A stretch of DNA of 5,903 bases, from contig JAKFFO010000170.1 in the NCBI GenBank assembly GCA_036675035.1, positions 1-5,903 of the forward strand. The letters run 5' to 3'. The first letter of the stretch is position 1, and each line of letters opens with the position of its first letter. The translations under genes and the position numbers were made by a program. The stretch comes from MESE01 sp036675035. Lineage in GTDB: Bacteria > Pseudomonadota > Gammaproteobacteria > Burkholderiales > Burkholderiaceae_D. The notes under the pieces were generated by a model. The model saw only the letters and a program-made list of their open reading frames with translations, ran no database searches and was not told where the DNA came from. Shown here piece by piece: positions 1 to 5,241 of the stretch.

Positions 1-338
1 AGGTGCGCAAGCCAGGTGGCGGCCAGACCCACCGGCCCGCAGCCCTGCACCACCACGCTCTGCCCCGGCCGGATGCCGCCCAGGCGTTCCAGGCCCTGGA
101 GCATGGTCGGCAGCGCGCAGCCGAGCGCGATCACCGCATCCGACGGCGTGCCGTCCGGCACCCGGTAGAAGGGCAGGTTGGCCCCGAGCGTGGCGTATTC
201 GCAGTAGGTCGCGGCGGTGGGGCCGCCGGCATCCTTGAACACGTAATAGGGCGCAGCGAATTCCTCCAGCCAGAATCCGGTCTTCTTTCCCGTATTGCCG
301 AGCGTGTCGTGCGAGGTCAGTACCATCAGTATTTTCAT
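1..338 (-). CDS. Chimeric ORF: DJ-1/PfpI amidotransferase-like N-terminus joined to zinc-type alcohol dehydrogenase Rossmann region (partial)
   Basis: This reading frame begins at the ATG complementary to 336-338, behind an AAGGAA ribosome binding site, and stays open for 112 codons until it leaves the window. Residues 1-38 (MKILMVLTSHDTLG..., then GKKTGFWLEEFAAPYYVFKDAG) are the typical start of DJ-1/PfpI class I glutamine amidotransferase-like proteins, which are usually about 220-230 residues. From about residue 44 (YCEYATLGANLPFYRVPDG) the sequence is instead the middle of a medium-chain zinc alcohol dehydrogenase, including the NAD(P)-binding turn GCGPVG at 99-104. Missing are the amidotransferase catalytic core (nucleophile Cys and His) and the dehydrogenase zinc-binding N-terminal domain. 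Hand-counted GC is about 74% for 1-215 and about 56% for 216-338, so the protein switch and the base-composition switch coincide. It could be a real fusion by deletion or transfer, or a misassembled contig. Neither parental activity is expected. It lies 113 bp downstream of nemA on the same strand and may be co-transcribed with it. Confidence 0.75.
   Translation of the reverse strand, partial: MKILMVLTSHDTLGNTGKKTGFWLEEFAAPYYVFKDAGGPTAATYCEYATLGANLPFYRVPDGTPSDAVIALGCALPTMLQGLERLGGIRPGQSVVVQGCGPVGLAATWLAH
216..228. other. Fusion/recombination junction inside the chimeric ORF
   Basis: Around codons 37-41 of the minus-strand ORF, similarity to DJ-1/PfpI proteins (ending ...VFKDAG) stops and alcohol dehydrogenase-like sequence (TYCEYATLG) follows within about five residues. 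The local sequence is GC-rich (GCCGGCGGCCCCACC on the minus strand), so the exact breakpoint cannot be placed and short microhomology is possible. GC content shifts by nearly 20 percentage points across it. No inverted repeat or insertion-sequence end was seen. Confidence 0.6.
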
Positions 339-363
339 GTCATTTCCTTTTCGAATCGTCTCT

Positions 364-385
364 GCATGCCGGCTCCCCGGCATGC
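364..385. other. Perfect 9-bp inverted repeat in the nemA-chimera intergenic gap
   Basis: GCATGCCGG at 364-372 is followed by a 4-nt loop (373-376) and its exact complement CCGGCATGC at 377-385. The stem has seven G:C pairs and should fold stably in RNA. Neither side carries a run of T, so it is not a standard intrinsic terminator. It sits in the 113-bp gap between the nemA stop and the start of the next ORF, about 25 bases upstream of that start on the minus strand. It could be an intercistronic processing or stability hairpin, or a palindromic protein-binding site. Its role is inference only. Confidence 0.55.
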
Positions 386-451
386 GGATCGGACCCGCGG
401 TTGGCTTGGTTGAAAAGACTCCCTGCGTTTCACGTTTTTTTAATTTCCTGC

Positions 452-1561
452 TTATGCCGGCTGCGTTTGCAGCGCCGGATAATCGGTATACCCTTTTGCG
501 CCGCCGCCGTAGAACGTAGCGCGGTCTGCCTTGTTCAGTTCTGCCCCTTGCCGGAATCGCTCCACCAGATCGGGATTGGCAATGTAGGAGCGGCCGAAAG
601 CGACCGCATCGCCAATGCCCTGCTCGATCAGGCTTTCCGCGTCGGCTGCGGAATACTTGCCGCAGAAAATCAGTGTCCCGGTAAATGCGTCGCGAAGCTG
701 CTTGCGGAATGCCTCGCTCAGTTCGATGCCGCCGGCCCAGTCGGGTTCCGCAATATGCAGATACGCAATGCCGCGCTTGCTGAATTCTTTCGCCAGGTAC
801 AAAGTGCTGGCTTCGGAGTCGGCGTCGGCCATGTCGTGCGCGACGAAATGCGGCGACAGGCGGATACCGACGCGGTCGGCGCCGATCTCTTCGATGGCTG
901 CATCAAGTACTTCCAGCATCAGGCGCGCACGATTTTCCAGCGAGCCGCCGTACGCATCGGTACGCTGGTTGCTGTTGGTGGCAAGGAACTGGTTCAGAAG
1001 ATAGCCGTTGGCCGCATGCACTTCGACGAAGTCGAACCCGACGCGCTTTGCTCGCGCGGTCGCCTGGCGATACTGCGCGATGATGCCCGGTATTTCTTCC
1101 AGCGCCAGTGCGCGCGGCGTTTCGCACGGTACATTGGCCGGCGTGCCGTCCGGCTGTACGACAAAGCTTTGCGCGTTATTGGCGATCAGCGCCGACGGTG
1201 CAACCGGCGCCGCACCGTTTTCCTGCAGCAGTGAATGCGAGATGCGGCCGACATGCCACAGCTGCAGCGAGATATGCCCGCCTTTTGCATGCACCGCCTG
1301 CACCACGTTTTTCCATCCGGCTTCCTGCGCATCGGTATAGATGCCCGGCGTCCATGCATATCCCTGGCCCTGCCGGGATACCTGCGTGGCTTCGGTCACG
1401 ATCAGGCCGGCAGTTGCGCGCTGTTCGTAGTATTCGACGTTGAGCGCGGACGGAATATCGCCTGGTTGTCCGGCGCGCGATCGGGTCAGCGGCGCCATGA
1501 AGACGCGGTTCGGCAAGGTTCGGGAACCTACTTTGATCGGAGAAAGCAATTTTTTAACCAT
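452..1561 (-). CDS. nemA: Old Yellow Enzyme family FMN oxidoreductase, NemA-like (N-ethylmaleimide reductase)
   Basis: This is a complete 369-residue protein of normal length for the Old Yellow Enzyme family, cytosolic FMN-dependent enzymes that use NAD(P)H to reduce activated C=C bonds and nitro groups of electrophiles such as N-ethylmaleimide. Visible family landmarks are APLTRSR (residues 23-29, FMN contact), LQLWHVGRISH (99-109), the substrate-binding pair H182 and N185 followed by the proton-donor Tyr Y187 in HAANGYLLNQF, TDAYGGSLENR (201-211), R234 in VGIRLSP, AYLHIAEPDWAGG (266-278), the phosphate-binding AFGRSYIANPDL (321-332), and the C-terminal FYGGGAKGYTDYP. The last of these is characteristic of the NemA branch. 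The ATG follows an AGAGGA ribosome binding site by four bases. The gene lies 92 bp downstream of the nemR-like gene on the same strand and has its own copy of the operator, so it should be induced when the repressor is oxidised or alkylated. The exact natural substrate cannot be read from sequence. Confidence 0.93.
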   Translation of the reverse strand: MVKKLLSPIKVGSRTLPNRVFMAPLTRSRAGQPGDIPSALNVEYYEQRATAGLIVTEATQVSRQGQGYAWTPGIYTDAQEAGWKNVVQAVHAKGGHISLQLWHVGRISHSLLQENGAAPVAPSALIANNAQSFVVQPDGTPANVPCETPRALALEEIPGIIAQYRQATARAKRVGFDFVEVHAANGYLLNQFLATNSNQRTDAYGGSLENRARLMLEVLDAAIEEIGADRVGIRLSPHFVAHDMADADSEASTLYLAKEFSKRGIAYLHIAEPDWAGGIELSEAFRKQLRDAFTGTLIFCGKYSAADAESLIEQGIGDAVAFGRSYIANPDLVERFRQGAELNKADRATFYGGGAKGYTDYPALQTQPA

Positions 1562-1578
1562 GAAATCCTCTTTGTAAA

Positions 1579-1584
1579 ATAATA
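1579..1584 (-). promoter_or_regulatory. Putative -10 element of the nemA promoter
   Basis: On the minus strand TATTAT (one mismatch to TATAAT) lies just upstream of the nemA ribosome binding site and overlaps the end of the operator dyad at 1583-1597. No good -35 hexamer is present at the right distance, as expected for a weak or activated promoter. Transcription would start around 1572, leaving a leader of only about 11 bases that begins next to the AGAGGA. Confidence 0.4.
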
Positions 1585-1597
1585 GACCGGTCGTCTA
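1583..1597. promoter_or_regulatory. NemR-type operator O1, upstream of nemA
   Basis: The sequence TAGACCGGTCGTCTA has outer 5-bp dyad arms TAGAC/GTCTA and an internal 8-bp palindrome GACCGGTC. The same 15 bases occur, without a mismatch, in front of the TetR-family gene at 2273-2287. Repetition at the two places where an autoregulating TetR repressor should bind, together with overlap with the candidate -10 of nemA, makes a repressor operator the best reading. It resembles the TAGAC-type box described for E. coli NemR. Confidence 0.85.
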
Positions 1598-1653
1598 GAC
1601 TGCGATTGAAATAAATGGCGAACAGCGGTCCGCCATCGATCAGGTGACTTGGT

Positions 1654-2250
1654 TCATGCGCCGCCGAGCATCCATTCCGTTTGCTGATAGGCGACGTTCA
1701 GTGCATCGATGTTCCGGGTGGCCTTGGCGCGCAGCGATGCACCCAGCCACATTGCATAAAGCGATTCCGCCAGTTGTTCGGGACTGTGGCGGATGGATAC
1801 GGATTTTTCCTTTTGCGCCGCCAGGATCGCCCCGGCGATCAGGCTGATCAGATCGTCCATGCCGGCGGCCAGCGCTTCGCGCATCGGCTCCGACAGGTCC
1901 GATACTTCGGCCGCAAGCTTGACCGCCAGGCAGGTGTCGTGACATTGGCTTGCCGCATGCATCTGCCGCCATCCATCGAAGTAGGCAAGCAGTCGCGTGC
2001 GTGCAGGCATTTTTTCATCACTGAAAAGCTCCCGGAGGCGCTCATGGTATCGCTCGAAATAACGCTCCAGCAGCGCGACCCCGAAGCCTTCCTTGGACTG
2101 GAAGTAGTGATAGAACGAACCCTTCGGTATTTCAGCCGCACCCAGCAGCTCGCTCAATCCCATGGCGGAAAAGCCGCGCCCGAGAATCAGGTTTTCTCCG
2201 ATCGAGAGTATCCGTTCGCGGTTGTCCTGGTAGCGTGTCGTGTGTTCCAT
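1654..2250 (-). CDS. nemR: TetR-family redox/electrophile-sensing repressor, NemR-like
   Basis: This 198-residue protein has a TetR N-terminal DNA-binding domain at about 10-56, with recognition helix region IPKGSFYHYFQSKEGFG, and a helical regulatory domain. Similarity to E. coli NemR as I recall it runs end to end: GLSELL-AE-PKGSFYHYF-SKE-FGVA-LER, then TCLAVKLAAEVSDLSE and YAMWLGASLRAKATR. Cys107 aligns with E. coli Cys106 and Lys176 with Lys175, the pair that forms a reversible sulfenamide on hypochlorous acid exposure. The other E. coli cysteines are absent and one extra, Cys103, is present. Expected role: repress nemA and itself until reactive chlorine, quinones or other electrophiles modify Cys107. 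The ATG at 2250 has no good Shine-Dalgarno; the nearby TATAGT suggests a leaderless or nearly leaderless mRNA. Cytosolic dimer by family. It is transcribed in tandem with nemA, each gene behind its own operator. Confidence 0.92.
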   Translation of the reverse strand: MEHTTRYQDNRERILSIGENLILGRGFSAMGLSELLGAAEIPKGSFYHYFQSKEGFGVALLERYFERYHERLRELFSDEKMPARTRLLAYFDGWRQMHAASQCHDTCLAVKLAAEVSDLSEPMREALAAGMDDLISLIAGAILAAQKEKSVSIRHSPEQLAESLYAMWLGASLRAKATRNIDALNVAYQQTEWMLGGA

Positions 2251-2257
2251 AGTGAGG

Positions 2258-2263
2258 ACTATA
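2258..2263 (-). promoter_or_regulatory. Putative -10 element of the nemR promoter
   Basis: TATAGT on the minus strand lies seven bases before the nemR ATG. TTAGAC (2283-2288, inside the operator) could serve as -35 with a 19-bp spacer. If correct, the transcript begins at or next to the start codon, which agrees with the missing Shine-Dalgarno. The operator would then cover the -35/spacer region. Confidence 0.4.
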
Positions 2264-2272
2264 CAGGAATAT

Positions 2273-2287
2273 TAGACCGGTCGTCTA
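2273..2287. promoter_or_regulatory. NemR-type operator O2, upstream of nemR
   Basis: This is a second exact copy of the 15-bp TAGACCGGTCGTCTA found at 1583-1597, located 22 bp upstream of the nemR-like start codon. Flanking bases differ beyond an occasional match, so the conserved unit is the dyad itself. It would mediate autorepression. It is also 130 bp upstream of the divergent YihY-family gene, but that distance makes control of the latter uncertain. Confidence 0.87.
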
Positions 2288-2347
2288 AGCGCGGAAGATC
2301 CAAACGGAAATACCAAATTTCCTTATGGATATAAGCCTGCGCGAACC

Positions 2348-2381
2348 GCTGCGATTTAGATAATCAAGCGCTGGTCGCAGC
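2348..2381. other. 7-bp inverted repeat in the leader region of the YihY-family gene
   Basis: GCTGCGA (2348-2354) and its complement TCGCAGC (2375-2381) flank a 20-base AT-richer loop containing GATAAT (2359-2364), a possible plus-strand -10 element with no clear -35. The dyad could be an operator around a promoter or an mRNA hairpin. Repeats of this size also arise by chance, so confidence is low. Confidence 0.25.
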
Positions 2382-2417
2382 TTTCGGGTAAAAGAAAGTG
2401 AAGCGATTTACGAGCGG

Positions 2418-3332
2418 ATGGATATGCTGAGTTATGAAGCGCAAGTAGTAATAAAAGATCCCGGCGCCTTCGTCCTGCGCACGCTGAAGGCTTTTCGCGC
2501 AAACCAGGGTTTGTTGCTGGCCGGGGCAGTGGCGTATTACGCACTGCTGTCCATCGTGCCGCTACTGATCCTGATCGTGATCGCACTGTCGCACCTGGTC
2601 GACGAGGCAGAATTGCTGATGACGCTCGGCCGTTATCTGGAATGGCTGGTCCCGGGTCAGTCCGGGCCGATCATCGTCGAACTTGCGAATTTCATGGCGC
2701 ATCGGGACGTGCTCGGCTGGGTGCTCCTTGGGACGATGCTGTTCTTCAGTTCACTGGCGTTCACGGTGCTGGAGAATGCGATGTCAGTGATTTTCGTGCA
2801 TCGCGTGGCGATCCATCGCCGGCATTTTCTGGTGTCGGCCATTTTGCCGTACTGCTACATCCTGTGCCTTGGCGCCGGCCTGCTGCTGGTAACACTGGTT
2901 GCCGGGACCCTGCAGGCCGTGGGCGAAGAGAGCCTGTATTTTCTGGGGAACACGTGGTCGCTTGGCGGCGTATCCGGCGTGCTGCTGTATCTGCTCGGTC
3001 TGGTCGGCGAGATTTTCGTGCTTACCTCGGTTTATCTTGTCATGCCCGTCGGGCGAATTTCGTTGCGGCGTGCATTGATCGGCGGTGTAACGGCGGCGCT
3101 GCTATGGGAGCTGACGCGCCATCTTTTGATCTGGTATTTCGCCACACTGTCTCTGGTCAGCACGGTGTACGGATCGCTGACAACGGCGATCGTCGTGCTG
3201 CTGTCACTGGAAATCGCCGCGGCCTTGCTACTCTTCGGCGCGCAGGTGATCTCGGAATTCGAACGCATCGGATACGAATCCGTGAATGCACCTCCGACGC
3301 CGTTCCATACCGAAGAACAGAAAAGCGGATGA
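2418..3332 (+). CDS. YihY/BrkB-family inner-membrane protein
   Basis: This 304-residue protein has about six hydrophobic helices (roughly 31-58, 99-118, 138-164, 186-209, 217-238, 249-277) and no cleavable signal. Family hallmarks are AGAVAYYALLSIVPLLIL (35-52), the ALIGGVTAALLWE region (219-231) and the late VYGSLTTAIVVLLSLEIA followed by LLLFGAQV (250-277). This matches the YihY/UPF0761 family, historically linked to BrkB and once mislabelled ribonuclease BN. The molecular function is not established. The C-terminus after 280 is polar and presumably cytoplasmic. The first ATG directly abuts GAGCGG and so has no usable spacing, while the second ATG at 2424 sits six bases after it, so translation may well begin at residue 3. 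It is divergent from nemR; nothing ties it functionally to the nem genes. Confidence 0.9.
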   Translation: MDMLSYEAQVVIKDPGAFVLRTLKAFRANQGLLLAGAVAYYALLSIVPLLILIVIALSHLVDEAELLMTLGRYLEWLVPGQSGPIIVELANFMAHRDVLGWVLLGTMLFFSSLAFTVLENAMSVIFVHRVAIHRRHFLVSAILPYCYILCLGAGLLLVTLVAGTLQAVGEESLYFLGNTWSLGGVSGVLLYLLGLVGEIFVLTSVYLVMPVGRISLRRALIGGVTAALLWELTRHLLIWYFATLSLVSTVYGSLTTAIVVLLSLEIAAALLLFGAQVISEFERIGYESVNAPPTPFHTEEQKSG

Positions 3333-3678
3333 ACAGCCAAGGTTGTCAGCAAGATTTTGCTGCGAAACAGCGATGCCTGTTTTCCCGGCAAAACCGTCCA
3401 TTGCTTAAGTGACACTTTGGCCATAAACTGGGCGGCCGGGTGAGCGCCGCAACAGGGGCGGAGACGAACTCTTTTTAATCGAATTCATATTGTGATGCCG
3501 TTATCGCGCAACACGACCAGATCTGTTCGAAAGTGCCGGAACAGTTCAATTAGCCGTCAATTTGAAACGGAAAAATTGGAAAAGGAAGAATTCATCTTTG
3601 CCCCGTCGCTGTTCGGCAATGCTCGGGCATCATGTTCCCGAACCGGCAATATTCGCTAACATCCTGACTGGAAACCAT
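3333..3678. other. Intergenic stretch without a convincing gene
   Basis: This 346-bp stretch lies between the YihY-family stop and the preferred DUF2867 start. It begins with two small stem-loops, CAGCAA/TTGCTG (3347-3362, 4-nt loop) and AAACAG/CTGTTT (3365-3382, 6-nt loop, followed by one more T). Together these may weakly terminate or protect the 3' end of the upstream mRNA. The middle (around 3470-3520) is AT-richer and contains CTTTTTAATC. A TTG-initiated extension of the next gene covers 3562-3678, but it is highly basic and has no family similarity that I recognise. No clear promoter pair, repeat or RNA gene was seen. Confidence 0.4.
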
Positions 3679-4200
3679 ATGACTGTTGTGGAATGCGATA
3701 TACCGTGCGCCAGCATGCTGGATCCAGGCTTGATCGAGGCTGCCTATTTTCGAGATTCGTACCAGGTGCCTTTACGTCATCCGCATGCCAGCCCTGTCGA
3801 CATTTTCTTTGGCATCTTCGGGCACCATCCCATGTGGATGAAGATTCTTCTGATCATCAGAAACAAGATTGCATCCTTATGCGGGCTTCATGTTCCGACT
3901 GTGGACGACATCCTCAATCCCATAGTCAGTAGCAGCTACGCAGTCGGAGACAAGATCGGCCCCTGGCCAATATTCATGCTGACGGAAGCCGAACTGGTAG
4001 CCGGCCGCGACAACAAGCATCTTGACTTCAGACTTTCAGTGCTAAGGGAAGCCAATGGCGAAATGGCGAGAGTCGTGGTGTCCACGGTTTGCACCGTGCA
4101 CAATGCATTCGGGAAGATCTATCTGTTTTTTATCGTCCCTTTTCACAAATGGGGCCTGAAGCGAATCATGTCGAATGCGGTTCGGGCAGGCAGGCTGTAA
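3679..4200 (+). CDS. DUF2867-family protein of unknown function
   Basis: From the ATG at 3679 this encodes 173 residues, the usual size for DUF2867 proteins. Matching landmarks in order are an N-terminal AAYFRDSYQVPL segment, the WMKILLIIRNKIASLCGL helix (a conserved arginine-asparagine after a W/L-rich stretch), the DNKHLDFRLSVLR strand, and the C-terminal VVVSTVCTVHNAFGKIYLFF and PFHKWGLKRIM segments. No catalytic motif or signal peptide is recognisable; it is probably a soluble or peripheral alpha/beta protein. I chose this start because the family similarity begins here and GGAAA precedes it. The open frame extends back to a TTG at 3562, but those 39 residues are basic and unlike the family. 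Sampled GC (about 42-52%) is below that of the neighbouring genes, which could reflect relaxed selection or acquisition. It is followed after 109 bp by the membrane-protein gene and could share a transcript with it. Confidence 0.78.
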   Translation: MTVVECDIPCASMLDPGLIEAAYFRDSYQVPLRHPHASPVDIFFGIFGHHPMWMKILLIIRNKIASLCGLHVPTVDDILNPIVSSSYAVGDKIGPWPIFMLTEAELVAGRDNKHLDFRLSVLREANGEMARVVVSTVCTVHNAFGKIYLFFIVPFHKWGLKRIMSNAVRAGRL

Positions 4201-4235
4201 TCTGCGTCGGTGAAAGCGCTTTTACAGGAGATGCC

Positions 4236-4301
4236 ATGCTATTGAACTTGCCGCTGTGTTCGGATATGGAAATGTGCCGGTCAGTTCGGCGTTTAATGTG
4301 A
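4236..4301 (+). CDS. Possible 21-residue leader ORF ahead of the membrane-protein gene
   Basis: ATG at 4236 is preceded by ACAGGAG with five-base spacing, the best ribosome binding site in this part of the window. The frame runs 21 codons (MLLNLPLCSDMEMCRSVRRLM) and stops at 4299-4301, eight bases before the ATG of the next gene, which itself lacks a Shine-Dalgarno. This arrangement fits translational coupling: ribosomes finishing the small frame could restart on the downstream gene. The peptide has no attenuator-like codon run and resembles nothing I know. It could also be a remnant, with the good ribosome binding site once belonging to an in-frame gene start disrupted by a frameshift. Confidence 0.4.
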   Translation: MLLNLPLCSDMEMCRSVRRLM

Positions 4302-4309
4302 AAACCAAC

Positions 4310-5119
4310 ATGGAATCGTCTTCTCACGCCAATCCGGAAACCAGCGAATCCGACAAGCCATTCATCTTGCGGATTCTCCCCGACATTCTTGCATTCGCAA
4401 TCGGCCTGGCCGCCGCCTATTTCCTGAAATGGGATACCACGGATCTGGTGTGGAGCCTCTGGCTCGGAAGTCTGGTATTGGGTTACCTCACGCTCCTGTC
4501 GGCATTGGCCTGCGGTGCGTATATCGGAGCCCGCGTGATCGCGCACGAGGATTTCAAGAAGGGTCGGCGCATGTCGGCAATCTTCATGGGTATTGCAGCA
4601 GGCGCATTCTTCCTCGGCTTTTTTTCGCTGCATTTCGGCGCTTTCCATGCGGGGCATTCAGTATTCCTGCAGGAGTTCTTTCCGGTCGAGGGGATGCCGG
4701 ACGACGGTTTTGGCGACGCATTCATGAATCCGCCGCTTCTGTGGATACTGGTGTTCAAGCACCTGATGGCGCCTTACGGTCTCTTTCTGATTCCGGCGAT
4801 CATCGCGGAAAGGCAGCATGTCTTCATGCCGTTGATCAAGGCGGTAAAGGCAATGCGAACGGACGGGACACCAGACTTTCCTATAGGCGGGACAGCGGCG
4901 CAGAAGAAAAGGAAGAGTCATCCGGTGGGCGATGCGATGGGCCGGCCCTATATCAATGTCATCCGCATGCACCTGCTCATATTCTTTTTCGCGTTCGCGC
5001 ACATCCTGAAACTTGATTCTTTCCTGGTGTATGCGGTTGTTTCATTCGTCTACTTCTTTCCGTGGAGCGAGGTCAGGAAACGCAGGGCTACGGACAACGG
5101 TGACGAGGTGAGGATCTGA
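4310..5119 (+). CDS. Polytopic membrane protein resembling DUF6498
   Basis: From the ATG at 4310 this gives 269 residues with about six membrane segments (near 23-39, 47-75, 89-110, 143-165, 213-232, 236-252). Between segments three and four lies a histidine-rich FSLHFGAFHAGHSVFL (105-120), and between four and five a basic cytoplasmic-looking loop rich in KK and KR (roughly 177-212). The WSLWLGSLVLGY start, the FFSLHFGAFH motif and the terminal RPYINVIRMHLLI helix resemble DUF6498 proteins, whose function is unknown; this assignment is from memory and tentative. A GTG at 4256 would add 18 residues but has no ribosome binding site and precedes the natural polar N-terminus. The ATG at 4310 also lacks a good Shine-Dalgarno, so coupling to the short frame ending eight bases upstream is plausible. 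The spaced histidines could bind a metal or haem, but that is speculation. Confidence 0.72.
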   Translation: MESSSHANPETSESDKPFILRILPDILAFAIGLAAAYFLKWDTTDLVWSLWLGSLVLGYLTLLSALACGAYIGARVIAHEDFKKGRRMSAIFMGIAAGAFFLGFFSLHFGAFHAGHSVFLQEFFPVEGMPDDGFGDAFMNPPLLWILVFKHLMAPYGLFLIPAIIAERQHVFMPLIKAVKAMRTDGTPDFPIGGTAAQKKRKSHPVGDAMGRPYINVIRMHLLIFFFAFAHILKLDSFLVYAVVSFVYFFPWSEVRKRRATDNGDEVRI

Positions 5120-5135
5120 GGGCGATGCGTCACTG

Positions 5136-5159
5136 CCGGGAGCGTTGAAACCCTCCCGG
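5136..5159 (+). terminator. Weak hairpin after the membrane-protein gene
   Basis: CCGGGAG (5136-5142) pairs with CTCCCGG (5153-5159) around a 10-base loop, 17 bases after the stop codon. No T tract follows directly; the nearest is CTTTT about 16 bases later. It may be an inefficient terminator or a 3'-end stability hairpin. Confidence 0.4.
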
Positions 5160-5241
5160 ATCAATAGCCGTACTCTTTTGATAATGGATGCCGTATAGTA
5201 ATCATAGTTACAATAAGGCAAGCTTTGAAAGGGAATCCGGA

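Noticed and set aside
3..413. A 136-codon plus-strand frame at the left edge
   Set aside because: It is low-complexity Arg/His/Ala sequence opposite the recognisable minus-strand chimeric ORF, with no family similarity.
339..451. A third NemR operator ahead of the chimeric ORF
   Set aside because: Only a TCGTCT half-site is present at 355-361; the matching TAGAC arm is missing, so no operator is called.
401..1234. A 277-codon plus-strand frame lying over the nemA gene
   Set aside because: It is antisense to a clearly recognisable Old Yellow Enzyme gene, resembles no known family, and is the kind of shadow frame common in GC-rich coding DNA.
2251..2417. Control of the divergent YihY-family gene by the NemR operator
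   Set aside because: The operator is 130 bp from that start codon and overlaps no recognisable plus-strand promoter; divergence alone is not enough.
3562..3678. TTG-initiated 39-residue extension of the DUF2867 protein
   Set aside because: The extension is strongly basic, not family-like, and not preceded by a ribosome binding site; the ATG at 3679 gives the normal family length.
4256..4309. GTG-initiated 18-residue extension of the DUF6498-like membrane protein
   Set aside because: There is no ribosome binding site before the GTG and the extra residues look unlike a natural N-terminus; ATG 4310 is preferred.
4166..4657. A 163-codon minus-strand frame
   Set aside because: It overlaps the 3' end of the DUF2867 gene and the first half of the membrane-protein gene in antisense, has no recognisable domain, and is best explained as a shadow.
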